Assembly (NCBI GenBank): GCA_005881495.1
Contig: VBHI01000074.1
Location: forward strand, 1 to 32,841
Direction: 5' to 3'
DNA: 32,841 bases
Origin: Chloroflexota bacterium
GTDB lineage: Bacteria > Chloroflexota > Ktedonobacteria > Ktedonobacterales > Ktedonobacteraceae
Position 1 is the first letter of the stretch. The number at the start of each line of letters is the position of its first letter. The notes beneath the pieces were generated by a model. It searched no databases. It was not told the origin of the DNA and saw nothing but the letters and a program-made list of their open reading frames with translations. The translations under genes and the position numbers were made by a program. Of the stretch, positions 25,348-32,841 are shown one piece after another.

Positions 25348-25382
25348 TGGTTTCTCCCTTTGTGCTGATCCGCTTGAGAAGA

Positions 25383-26162
25383 TTAGAACTCCTCACGTTC
25401 AAAGCGCTTGATGGCGATGAACAGACAGATGCCCGCACCACAGAGCAGAGCAATAATGACTTGAAGTGGGAAGAGGAACTGGCCACTGATGATGTCACGT
25501 GTCATGGTAATGCCTACTTTGAGTGTACTCATCACAAGCTGATTCAGCAGCACGAGGACAAGCAAGCTGATGCCTGCGGTCAACGTTCGACCCCTACACA
25601 GGGTGCCCAATAGGAGGGTCAGGCAGAAGAAGAACACCAGGGAGCTTACCTGCCATCCAAGGAGCGGCAGCATTATGGTGAGTGACGGAATCTGCCTTGT
25701 CACGAGCCACGTTTCTAGGATGGCAACTATCCAGGGGATCATGAGCATGGTCAGGAGCATCCCAGGAAGGTACGCACACTTTGCCAACAGAAATGCAGTG
25801 CGCGAAACCGGTTTCGACAAAACCCAGGCGGCAGTTCCACTCTGCTTTTCCCCAATGATAGTTCCTTGTGCCAGAATGATGGCACCTGCTCCGGTAAAAA
25901 TCAGGGTGAGAATGGTGAAGAGGAAAAGACCGAAGCCGAAGAACGTCAATCCAGGCTCCGGCGTTCTCGCTTCAGCAGGAGCCTGGATGACAGCGAACAG
26001 AACGATTCCATAGAGCCCGTTGAGCAGAAACGCCCATAGGCCGACATGGATCAACCATTGCCATGTCCCCCACCACAGGTGGCTTTCCTTGTACCACAAA
26101 TTCGCTAATCCCCTGCGCCAGCCACGCTCGTTCGTAGGTCGCAGTGTACCATTAGCTTGCAT
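25383..26162 (-). CDS. ABC-2 type transporter permease
   Basis: An integral membrane subunit of a drug or lipid exporter. About six hydrophobic segments are visible. The first pair (LWAFLLNGLYGIVLFAVI; FFGFGLFLFTILTLIFTGAGAIIL) is followed by the ABC-2 signature GTIIGEKQSGTAAWVLSKPVSRTAFLLAK. The protein has 259 residues. Its start at 26162 overlaps the end of the ATPase gene by 11 bases, so the two are co-translated. Substrate unknown. The TetR gene across the promoter suggests xenobiotic-responsive export. Confidence 0.87.
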   Translation of the reverse strand: MQANGTLRPTNERGWRRGLANLWYKESHLWWGTWQWLIHVGLWAFLLNGLYGIVLFAVIQAPAEARTPEPGLTFFGFGLFLFTILTLIFTGAGAIILAQGTIIGEKQSGTAAWVLSKPVSRTAFLLAKCAYLPGMLLTMLMIPWIVAILETWLVTRQIPSLTIMLPLLGWQVSSLVFFFCLTLLLGTLCRGRTLTAGISLLVLVLLNQLVMSTLKVGITMTRDIISGQFLFPLQVIIALLCGAGICLFIAIKRFEREEF

Positions 26163-26991
26163 GATTCTTCTCCTCTACCAGCGAGACAAAGATGTCTTCC
26201 AGTTCATACTGCTTGCGTCCAAAACCGATCACATTCACCAGGCCATCCGCCGTGACCAGTGCTACCAATTGTGCTTGCGCGGTGCGTTCGTCGTTGACGG
26301 CGACCTGCCAGATGGTCCGGTCAGGCAAAGCCTCGACCTTGATCGTGGAGACCCAGGGTTGCTGTGTCAGGCGTGTGTAGGCAGCCTGCGTCTCACCCTG
26401 CATGGTCAGTTCATAGGTCACCTTGTCACTCCCGGCAAGCAGCGCGTCAATTGGTGCCTGAGCGATCAATTCGCCTTGCTTCAGGATGGCGACCCGATCG
26501 CTGACACGCTGCACATCGTCAAGCAGATGGGTGGAGTAGAAGATGGTGGTGGACTGGCGCAGGCGCTGCATGATCTCCAGCACATCGCGCCTTCCCAGTG
26601 GATCAAGCGAGGCCGCAGGCTCATCCAGGATCAATACATCTGGATGGTTGATCTGGGCTTGCGCGATGCCCAGGCGCTGCCGTTCACCGCCAGAGAAGCC
26701 CCTGATGGGACGATCCGCTTTGCCAGTCAGTCCAACGAGATCGAGCGCTTCGACCACGCGGTCTTCTATCGCCGCTGTGGGACCGGCATAGAAAAAGCGG
26801 GCCGCAAAACGCAGGGTTTCACGTGCCGTCATCTGCTCATAAAAGCGGGGATCTTGTGCCAGGTAGCCGACCCGTTGACGAATAGCGATGCTCTCACGCA
26901 CGATATCGTAGCCAAGGAGAGTGCCGCTTTCTCCCTTGTAAAATACCATACCGTATGGTATGATATGAGAGAGAGTCGTGCGAAAGCGCAA
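26152..26991 (-). CDS. ABC transporter ATP-binding subunit lacking Walker A (5'-truncated)
   Basis: The subunit should drive the neighbouring permease. Q-loop VGYLAQDPRFY, signature GFSGGERQRLGIAQA, Walker B VLILDEPAASLDP and the H-loop STHLLDD are all present, plus a C-terminal regulatory region. The usual N-terminal part with the Walker A lysine loop is missing. Recognisable family sequence starts at GESGTLLGYDIV, directly next to the TetR operator. The open frame continues through the operator (MRFRTTLSHIIPYGMV), which is promoter DNA rather than protein. As written the ATPase could not bind nucleotide normally. A deletion of the 5' end is the simplest reading, similar to other breaks in this window. 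Confidence 0.85.
   Translation of the reverse strand: MRFRTTLSHIIPYGMVFYKGESGTLLGYDIVRESIAIRQRVGYLAQDPRFYEQMTARETLRFAARFFYAGPTAAIEDRVVEALDLVGLTGKADRPIRGFSGGERQRLGIAQAQINHPDVLILDEPAASLDPLGRRDVLEIMQRLRQSTTIFYSTHLLDDVQRVSDRVAILKQGELIAQAPIDALLAGSDKVTYELTMQGETQAAYTRLTQQPWVSTIKVEALPDRTIWQVAVNDERTAQAQLVALVTADGLVNVIGFGRKQYELEDIFVSLVEEKNHAS
26936..26964 (+). promoter_or_regulatory. TetR promoter with palindromic operator
   Basis: TTGTAA (26936-26941) and TATGAT (26959-26964) are 17 bases apart. Between them lies ATACCATACCGTATGGTAT (26943-26961), a 9-bp perfect palindrome around one central base. An operator placed between -35 and -10 is what autoregulated TetR repressors use. Confidence 0.8.
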
Positions 26992-27009
26992 AGGAGGCGA
27001 GAAAGAACG

Positions 27010-27549
27010 ATGGCGCTTATCACCAGGCGCAGATGGTTACAAGAAGGGCTGGCTCTTCTTGAAGAGGCGGGAGCCGAAGCGCTGACGATCGAGTCCCTGA
27101 CCAGCCGACTTGATGTGACGAAAGGGTCCTTCTACCACCACTTCACCAATTACCAGGACTTTCAAGAAAGTTTGCTAGTGTTTTGGGAAGAGGAAGGAAC
27201 ACTTCGCATCGTCCAATTGGCAGAAAAGGAGGCTTCACCGTCAGAAAAATTGGAACGGGTGCTGCAAGCGAGCTTACAACCTTCCCGGCTCGATGTTGCT
27301 CTGCGTGCCTGGGCATGGCAAGACGAGAGGGTTCGCGTTCACCAGCAACGGATCGACCAGCTGCGACTCGCTTATCTCGAAGAGGTGGCATACGCACATA
27401 CGGCTGATCGTCTTTCCGCCCGGCAGCTCGCAAGAGTGTTCTACAGTCTCTACGTTGGCAGCCAGCACATCATCCCCCCCATCGAGAGTGAGGACCTGAG
27501 AGCTTTGTACCAGCTGGCGCAACGCTGGTTTGAAAAGGAGAGCCATTGA
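27010..27549 (+). CDS. TetR/AcrR-family transcriptional regulator
   Basis: A 179-residue repressor. The N-terminal helix-turn-helix is clear: LIESLTSRLDVTKGSFYHHF-like sequence, with the KGSFYHHF recognition helix. The rest is an all-helical ligand-binding domain that cannot be matched to a ligand. ATG 27010 follows AAAGGAGG at 26990-26997. The long reading frame that starts at 26020 upstream is a shadow of the ATPase gene. It is divergent from the ABC exporter genes and has the operator in its promoter. Its stop overlaps the next ATG (TGATG). It very likely represses itself and the exporter. Confidence 0.92.
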   Translation: MALITRRRWLQEGLALLEEAGAEALTIESLTSRLDVTKGSFYHHFTNYQDFQESLLVFWEEEGTLRIVQLAEKEASPSEKLERVLQASLQPSRLDVALRAWAWQDERVRVHQQRIDQLRLAYLEEVAYAHTADRLSARQLARVFYSLYVGSQHIIPPIESEDLRALYQLAQRWFEKESH

Positions 27550-27857
27550 TGTTCGTCGTCATCTACACCCCTGGCCCAGCCTGGCTTGCCGGGAAGTCGG
27601 TTCGTGAGCAGCCTTTTTATCGGGAACATGGCAGGTATATGCACCAGTTTTTTGCTGACAAGCGGCTCATCATGGGCGGTCCTTTTCTGGACAATCAGGG
27701 TGGCCTGGGCATTCTCGATGTCGCCAACGAAGCGCAGGCGCTTGAAATCCTCGCGCACGATCCCGCCGTGTTGGCGCAGTTCCTGGAGGCCCATTTGCAT
27801 CCCTGGCATGTCGCCTTCAATCAGTACCCGGCCCAGAGCTCTCAATCAGGAGCCTGA
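27549..27857 (+). CDS. YciI-like (YCII-related) protein
   Basis: A 102-residue protein with the YCII fold pattern: VVIYTPGPAW, the REHGRYMHQFFADKRLIMGGPFLD motif (His and the glycine-rich turn) and ILAHDPAV near the end. The family is similar to muconolactone isomerases and ferredoxin-like dimers, often with no known reaction. Its ATG overlaps the tetR stop by one base, so it is translated with tetR and is probably under the same control. Confidence 0.8.
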   Translation: MFVVIYTPGPAWLAGKSVREQPFYREHGRYMHQFFADKRLIMGGPFLDNQGGLGILDVANEAQALEILAHDPAVLAQFLEAHLHPWHVAFNQYPAQSSQSGA

Positions 27858-28218
27858 TGCGGGCGTGGTCGACGTTTCTCAGTTTTTGCTTGTGCATTTG
27901 TCCTCACCACATACCGAGGATCGGAAGGACGCAGCGCTCGCTTGCAAGGTTTGACTTTCATTCCACATACCAGCATGTTTTTCCCGAACCTGCTGATTGG
28001 TGAGCAGTCGTCTCGGCCCATCTTTGGTAAAAAAGTGGCCTACTGATCCAAGTTATGGTAATTCCGACATTTCCGCACGTAAAGATGCCACAATTTACAG
28101 GATGCTGGGGGAAGAAATCAGATCTGGAGCGTTTTTCCCAGGCTCTGAAGCATCCGTGCTCACTCCTCAGGGCAAAAGCTGCTCACTCCTCTCAGGGCAT
28201 TTACTAGTTCTCTCTGCC
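27858..28218. other. Intergenic region without recognised gene
   Basis: I see no convincing gene in these 361 bases between the YciI-like gene and the convergent araC gene. Two imperfect direct copies of GCTCACTCCTCAGGGCA (28158-28174 and 28181-28199, the second with an inserted CT) lie just before the end of the araC gene. Confidence 0.6.
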
Positions 28219-29166
28219 TCAGCGGCCAGCGCGATCCTGCGCCGCTTCCCGCAGCCGGTGCACGTCGCGCATGGGTGGGACGCCGAAGAGGCTTTTGTAC
28301 TCCCGATTGAAGTGGGAGGCGTCGTGGTAGCCCACGCGATAGGCCGCACTGGCCGCGTCCAGGTCTTCGCCCAGCATTAGACGGCGGGCTTCCTGCAGCC
28401 GTAACTGCTTCTGGAATTGCAAGGGGCTCAGCGCCGTGACGGCCTTGAAGTGGTGATGGAAACCCGATACGCTCATTCCCAGCTCTCGCGCGATATCCTC
28501 GATGCGCAGTGGCTGGTCGAAGTCTTGACGGAGTCGCGCGACCGCTCTGGCGATGTGGGGAGTATAGCCCCCCAGGATCGCCAGGTGACGGAGCCGACCA
28601 CCCTGCTCTCCCACCAGGAGTCGGTAGATAATTTCCCGTGTGATCAGCGGCATAAGGACCCGCGCTTCGGCAGGGGCATCCAGGAGCCTGACGAGCCGCA
28701 CGAAGGCGTCCAGCAGGTGCACATCCAACGGGCTGACATCGATGGCCCTCACAAAAGCCTCGCCTGGAGGCGAGGGGTGACCGGCTTCAACCATGACCGA
28801 GCCGACGAGGGTGGGGGCGAGTTCCAGGCGGAGACTGAGGTAGGGCCGCTCCTTCGAGGCTTCCAGGACCTGGCTGACGCGGGGCAGCTCGACGGTGGTG
28901 AGCAGATACTGTGAGGGGTCGTACCGGTAGCGGCTCTCGCCCAGAAGGACCTCCTTACTCCCTTGGGCAATCACGCACACGGATGGCTCGACTACGCTGT
29001 GAACCGGCTCCAGAGGTGAGGAGCGGCGGTACAGGTGAAGCCCTTGGAGCGGCTGGGCGGTCCCATCTTCGCGGATGGCCCGCGCAATCCGCTCAACCAG
29101 TTCCTCGCGATTGGCTTGCATCAGCTCGGCCTCGCGTTCTGCCTGCTGGTGGATCATCACATCCAT
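28219..29166 (-). CDS. AraC-family regulator with AraC_N domain (YqhC-like)
   Basis: The protein has an N-terminal cupin-like AraC_N domain (PSVCVIAQGSKEVLLGESRYRYDPSQYLLTTVELP-like, with the conserved GSKEV and YDPSQYL parts) and two C-terminal helix-turn-helix motifs (RIEDIARELGMSVSGFHHHF; AAYRVGYHDASHFNREYKSLFG). E. coli YqhC, which activates aldehyde reductase genes, has this architecture. Here it is divergent from aldo/keto reductase genes, which supports an aldehyde or redox response. I place the start at ATG 29166 with AAGAGG six bases upstream, giving 315 residues. An ATG at 29196 is the alternative. Role by context is inferred. Confidence 0.9.
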   Translation of the reverse strand: MDVMIHQQAEREAELMQANREELVERIARAIREDGTAQPLQGLHLYRRSSPLEPVHSVVEPSVCVIAQGSKEVLLGESRYRYDPSQYLLTTVELPRVSQVLEASKERPYLSLRLELAPTLVGSVMVEAGHPSPPGEAFVRAIDVSPLDVHLLDAFVRLVRLLDAPAEARVLMPLITREIIYRLLVGEQGGRLRHLAILGGYTPHIARAVARLRQDFDQPLRIEDIARELGMSVSGFHHHFKAVTALSPLQFQKQLRLQEARRLMLGEDLDAASAAYRVGYHDASHFNREYKSLFGVPPMRDVHRLREAAQDRAGR

Positions 29167-29221
29167 TAGGAACCTCTTCTCTGGTTTCTCCATCATCCAT
29201 CTGGAAGATGTGCAGAATCAG

Positions 29222-29274
29222 ACAATCATTTTCCACAATCATTCTACCATCCTGTGCCCCAGAGTGTCTATAAT
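29222..29274 (+). promoter_or_regulatory. Direct-repeat site and -10 box between araC and the redox genes
   Basis: ACAATCATT occurs twice, at 29222-29230 and 29235-29243, 13 bases apart. A TATAAT box lies at 29269-29274. AraC-family proteins bind direct half-sites, so this is a good candidate site for the adjacent regulator, though the -35 region is weak, as expected for an activated promoter. Confidence 0.5.
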
Positions 29275-29291
29275 ACCACCAGACAGAGAAC

Positions 29292-29627
29292 ATGCCTCTC
29301 TGCTTTTGCAGGCATGGTGGAGGAATTCAGAACTTTGCGCCAGAGGCTCGAAAAGCGAATCAGGCTTTGGTTGATCTACTTGGCGAGATCGGGAAACAGA
29401 AGAAGGCGACACCTGCGCAGATAGCGCTCGCCTGGCTGCTTGCTCAGAAGCCGTGGATTGTTCCCATCCCAGGCACCCGGAAGCTGGAACGCCTGGAGGA
29501 GAACATCGGAGCAGTTGCCGTCGAACTGACGTCCGACGATCTGCGTAAGATCGAGAGCGCCGCCTCACAGATCACGGTGCAAGGGGCTCGGTACCCCGAA
29601 CAGATGGAGCAAATGACCGATCGCTGA
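29292..29627 (+). pseudogene. Aldo/keto reductase C-terminal remnant
   Basis: From about 29331 the frame reads NFAPEARKANQALVDLL and then ATPAQIALAWLLAQ, VPIPGTRKLERLEENIGA, the C-terminal third of an aldo/keto reductase. The barrel strands with the catalytic Asp, Tyr, Lys and His are absent, about two thirds of the gene. The first 13 residues before the homology are not family sequence. It sits divergent to the AraC gene where the regulated reductase would be expected. It is a different subfamily from the intact reductase at 30078. It is most likely a remnant left by a deletion. Confidence 0.8.
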
Positions 29628-29717
29628 GCGGGTCGAGAAGTGACGGGACCTGTCGCTGAGCACCGATGGCGACCGGTCCTGACCACAAAGCGAACTTACG
29701 AGAAAAGGAGAAAGAGG

Positions 29718-30041
29718 ATGTCTGAACCAAAGGAACAATCGGCCGCACAGAGGATGATCGGGGACTTCGCGCCCAAGCTGGTGGAGCTCACGGACGAAGT
29801 CCTGTTCGGGGACGTGTGGGCGCGCGAGGAGCTCTCGCCTCGCGACCGCAGCCTCGTCACCGTCGCTGCGCTCATCGCCGGCGGAAACACGGAGCAGCTC
29901 CCGGGCCACCTGAACAGAGCCAAGGAGAACGGCCTCTCGGAGACCGAACTCGACGAGGTCATCACCCACTTGGCCTTTTACTCCGGGTGGCCAAAATCGA
30001 TGTCTGCCATCAGGGTCGCGAAGGAAGTCTTCAAGAAGTAG
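29718..30041 (+). CDS. Carboxymuconolactone decarboxylase-fold protein
   Basis: A 107-residue all-helical protein with the family core: WAREELSPRDRSLVTVAALIAGGNTEQLPGH, then LSETELDEVITHLAFYSGWPKSMSA. It has no CxxC, so it is not the AhpD-like peroxidase branch. It belongs to the decarboxylase-like or small-redox-partner branch. ATG 29718 has AAGGAG at 29704-29709. It is much more GC-rich than the genes upstream. It is 36 bases before the aldo/keto reductase and probably co-transcribed. Genuine carboxymuconolactone decarboxylase activity is unlikely without the rest of that pathway. Confidence 0.87.
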   Translation: MSEPKEQSAAQRMIGDFAPKLVELTDEVLFGDVWAREELSPRDRSLVTVAALIAGGNTEQLPGHLNRAKENGLSETELDEVITHLAFYSGWPKSMSAIRVAKEVFKK

Positions 30042-31073
<1,032 letters not shown>

Positions 31074-31214
31074 AGGACGGCGTAGGCATGCGCCAGGAAC
31101 AGGGAGGCCGCCACCAGTATGGCTCCGGCGGCCGAGCTGGCCTCCTCTTTTTTCCACTACCAGCGTATTCTCATCTCTTTTTCTAAGCCGTCTCGGCAAG
31201 CAGGAGTCAAGATT

Positions 31215-31958
31215 ATGAGCAAGAACATCGAAGGAAAAGTCGTCGTCATCACGGGCGCGAGCAGTGGGCTGGGCGAGGCGACCGCCCGGCTTCTCTCCGC
31301 GCAGGGGGCAAGCGTTGTGCTGGGTGCGCGGCGCGTCGATCGCATCCAGTCATTAGCAGACGAACTGACCGGCAGTGGCGGCAAGGCACTCGCCATACCG
31401 ACAGACGTCACTCACTACGACCAGGTGAAGAGATTGGTCGACGCAGCCGTACAGACGTACGGGCGCGTCGATGTCATGATCAACAACGCCGGGCTGATGC
31501 CACATTCGCCACTTGAGCGTCTCAAGATCGATGACTGGAACCGGACGATTGACGTGAACATCAAGGGGATGCTGTACGGCATTGCCGCCGCGCTGCCGTA
31601 TATGAAGCAGCAGCAAGCCGGGCATATCATCAATGTCTCCTCTGTGGCTGGTCATAAGGTCCGCCCCAGCAGCGCGGTCTATGCGGCGACCAAGGCTGCT
31701 GTGCTGGTCATATCCGAAGGGCTGCGCCAGGAAGTGAAGCCCTACAACATCCGCACGACGGTGATCTCACCGGGCGCGGTCGCGACGGAACTGCCCAACA
31801 GCGTGACCGAGCCGGATATCGCCGAGAACGTTCGCAAAAGCTATGAGATTGCGATTCCTGCCGAATCATTCGCGCGGGCAGTCGCCTTCGCCATGAGCCA
31901 GCCGGAGGAGGTGGACGTGAACGAGATCCTGTTCCGGCCCACGCGCCAGGAGCTATAA
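31215..31958 (+). CDS. Short-chain dehydrogenase/reductase
   Basis: A classical SDR with all catalytic and cofactor motifs: TGASSGLG at 13-20, NNAG at 90-93, N114, S142/S143, Y156 and K160 (YxxxK). The position after strand beta2 (ARR, R39-R40) favours NADP(H). ATG 31215 follows AGGAG at 31202-31206. Upstream in-frame codons from 31119 lack a ribosome site. The length is 247 residues. It belongs to the redox set controlled from the araC end, but 141 bases separate it from the reductase, so it may have its own promoter. Substrate unknown. Confidence 0.93.
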   Translation: MSKNIEGKVVVITGASSGLGEATARLLSAQGASVVLGARRVDRIQSLADELTGSGGKALAIPTDVTHYDQVKRLVDAAVQTYGRVDVMINNAGLMPHSPLERLKIDDWNRTIDVNIKGMLYGIAAALPYMKQQQAGHIINVSSVAGHKVRPSSAVYAATKAAVLVISEGLRQEVKPYNIRTTVISPGAVATELPNSVTEPDIAENVRKSYEIAIPAESFARAVAFAMSQPEEVDVNEILFRPTRQEL

Positions 31959-32071
31959 GCCCCCCTTGGCTTACCGTTCCAGGGGCGGCTCATCCAGCAA
32001 GGCCGACTGCTCGCGCAGCCCTTGGCGGCCACGGGACGCAAAACGGTTGCACATTCACAAAGGAGACCCCT

Positions 32072-32425
32072 ATGGCACGCACAAATTTTAGCTCTGCCCT
32101 GCAGAGCACCAACGAAATCGAGATCACCGTGACCGGTCGAACGTCCGGTCGATCCCTTTCCTACCCCGTTTGGTTCGCCCTGGAAGGCGAAAAGCTCTAT
32201 CTTCTTCCAGTGAAGGGATCAGATACCGACTGGTACAAAAACCTGCGCAAGACACCGACCATCCGCCTGGCCGCCAGAGGGAAGACGTTCACCACGAGCA
32301 CCCGTCTTCTCACTGATGAGGCGCAGATAGGCAAGGTCCTTGAGAAGTTCCGAGTCAAGTACGGGAGGAACGTGAAGTCCTACTACCCCAAGCTCGACGT
32401 TGCCGTCGAAGTCCCACTCGAGTGA
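32072..32425 (+). CDS. Ddn-like nitroreductase/deazaflavin-family protein (DUF385-type)
   Basis: A 117-residue split-barrel protein similar to F420-dependent nitroreductase Ddn and its relatives. Visible family features are TVTGRTSGRSLSYPVWF, YLLPVKGSDTDWYKNLRKTP and IRLAARGKTF. Ddn members use the deazaflavin F420, but several relatives use other flavins, so cofactor is uncertain. ATG 32072 has AAAGGAG at 32059-32065. It follows the SDR by 113 bases and belongs to the redox set. Confidence 0.8.
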   Translation: MARTNFSSALQSTNEIEITVTGRTSGRSLSYPVWFALEGEKLYLLPVKGSDTDWYKNLRKTPTIRLAARGKTFTTSTRLLTDEAQIGKVLEKFRVKYGRNVKSYYPKLDVAVEVPLE

Positions 32426-32728
32426 GGTGCCAGCTCGGTGCTGGCATGTCGTTTCAGGCTTGAGCGCGATGCAACTATCAGCGAGCGATACGTCTCGCAT
32501 CTGATGCGAGCAGCGAGAGCGCTTCTCGGTGGGGCGACTCCCAACCCAGAACGTCTCCCTCCCCTCAAAGGAACGTGTGAACGCGATGGAAGGGAGAGGT
32601 GATGTGAGCGTGTCTCGTTTGTCTCGTTTGTCTCGTTGCTCTTGTCTTTCGTTGTTTCCACTACCCTTCACCTCGCACAAGGTTCTTCGTTGTTGAGGGG
32701 AAGATGAGAAAAAAGGGGAAAGAAGCAT
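32426..32728. other. Intergenic region with hairpins and a 9-base tandem repeat
   Basis: No gene is recognised in these 303 bases. TGCCAGC/GCTGGCA (32428-32446) forms a stem two bases after the Ddn-like stop, a possible terminator. CTCGCAT/ATGCGAG (32494-32510) is a second perfect stem. GTCTCGTTT repeats at 32612-32620 and 32621-32629, with a third copy one base short at 32630-32637. Confidence 0.6.
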
Positions 32729-32841
32729 ATGCGTGCAACTGTCTTTCACGGCCCCTTCGATGTCCGAGTCGAACAGGTCCCAGATGCCACACTGCAGGAG
32801 CCAACGGATGCCGTCGTTCGCATCACCCATGCCGCAATCTG
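32729..32841 (+). CDS. Zinc-type alcohol dehydrogenase, N-terminus only
   Basis: The window ends 113 bases into the gene. The 37 residues read MRATVFHGPFDVRVEQVPD, then a DAVVRITHAAI stretch, which match the first beta strands of medium-chain (MDR) zinc alcohol dehydrogenases before the catalytic Cys. ATG 32729 follows a purine-rich AAAAGGGG site at 32711-32717. It continues the series of redox genes. The full enzyme class cannot be checked here. Confidence 0.75.
   Translation, partial: MRATVFHGPFDVRVEQVPDATLQEPTDAVVRITHAAI

Noticed and set aside
26020..27009. Long in-frame upstream extension of the tetR gene
   Set aside because: It runs opposite to the ABC ATPase gene and passes through promoter and operator; the ATG at 27010 has a good ribosome site and the domain starts there.

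Overview
The window looks like a draft chromosome segment from a Chloroflexota bacterium, most likely of the class Ktedonobacteria. This is inferred, not proven. The reasons are the mid-GC base composition over most of the window, the cluster of Hanks-type kinase, PP2C phosphatases, vWA and FHA proteins carrying short zinc ribbons, the rpmH-rnpA-yidD-yidC-jag block, a zinc-ribbon type bS18, and dispersed palindromic repeats based on a CGTAGGGGCGGG core.

Layout. 1-4946 holds housekeeping genes on the plus strand: rpsR, a membrane-anchored parvulin, a broken hemW and an intact recJ. 4991-5111 is a large palindromic repeat between convergent genes. 5164-10156, minus strand, holds a broken glutamate-dehydrogenase-family gene and two paralogous solute-binding lipoproteins, one broken. 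10301-13810, plus strand, carries arginase, ilvE and a broken der. 13937-20789 is a signalling island: PP2C phosphatase, Ser/Thr kinase with zinc ribbon and TPRs (frameshifted), a second zinc-ribbon PP2C (deleted and frameshifted), a vWA protein and a zinc-ribbon FHA protein. 20851-23832 is the conserved rpmH-rnpA-yidD-yidC-jag block, with a near-consensus promoter at one end and a strong terminator at the other, followed by a PfkB-family kinase. From about 24.8 kb the window is accessory: repeats, a transposase-like remnant, a TetR-controlled ABC-2 exporter pair with a YciI-like gene, then an AraC (YqhC-like) regulator with a set of redox enzymes (aldo/keto reductase remnant, CMD-fold protein, intact aldo/keto reductase, SDR, Ddn-like protein, start of a zinc-type alcohol dehydrogenase). 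The CMD-AKR pair at 29.7-31.1 kb is much more GC-rich than its surroundings and was probably acquired.

The most striking property of the window is a repeated type of damage. Five genes (hemW, gdh family, one binding protein, der, PP2C-2) are each split by an internal deletion that I estimate at 65-120 bp and that shifts the frame. The kinase/TPR gene is frameshifted as well, and an ABC ATPase has lost its 5' end including Walker A. Because der is normally essential, an assembly or gap-removal artefact is the first explanation to test. The signalling island is the best candidate for an interesting biological system: a writer, two erasers, a phosphopeptide reader and a metal-dependent vWA scaffold, three of them tagged with related zinc ribbons, in an arrangement reminiscent of TerY-P type vWA-PP2C-kinase triads.
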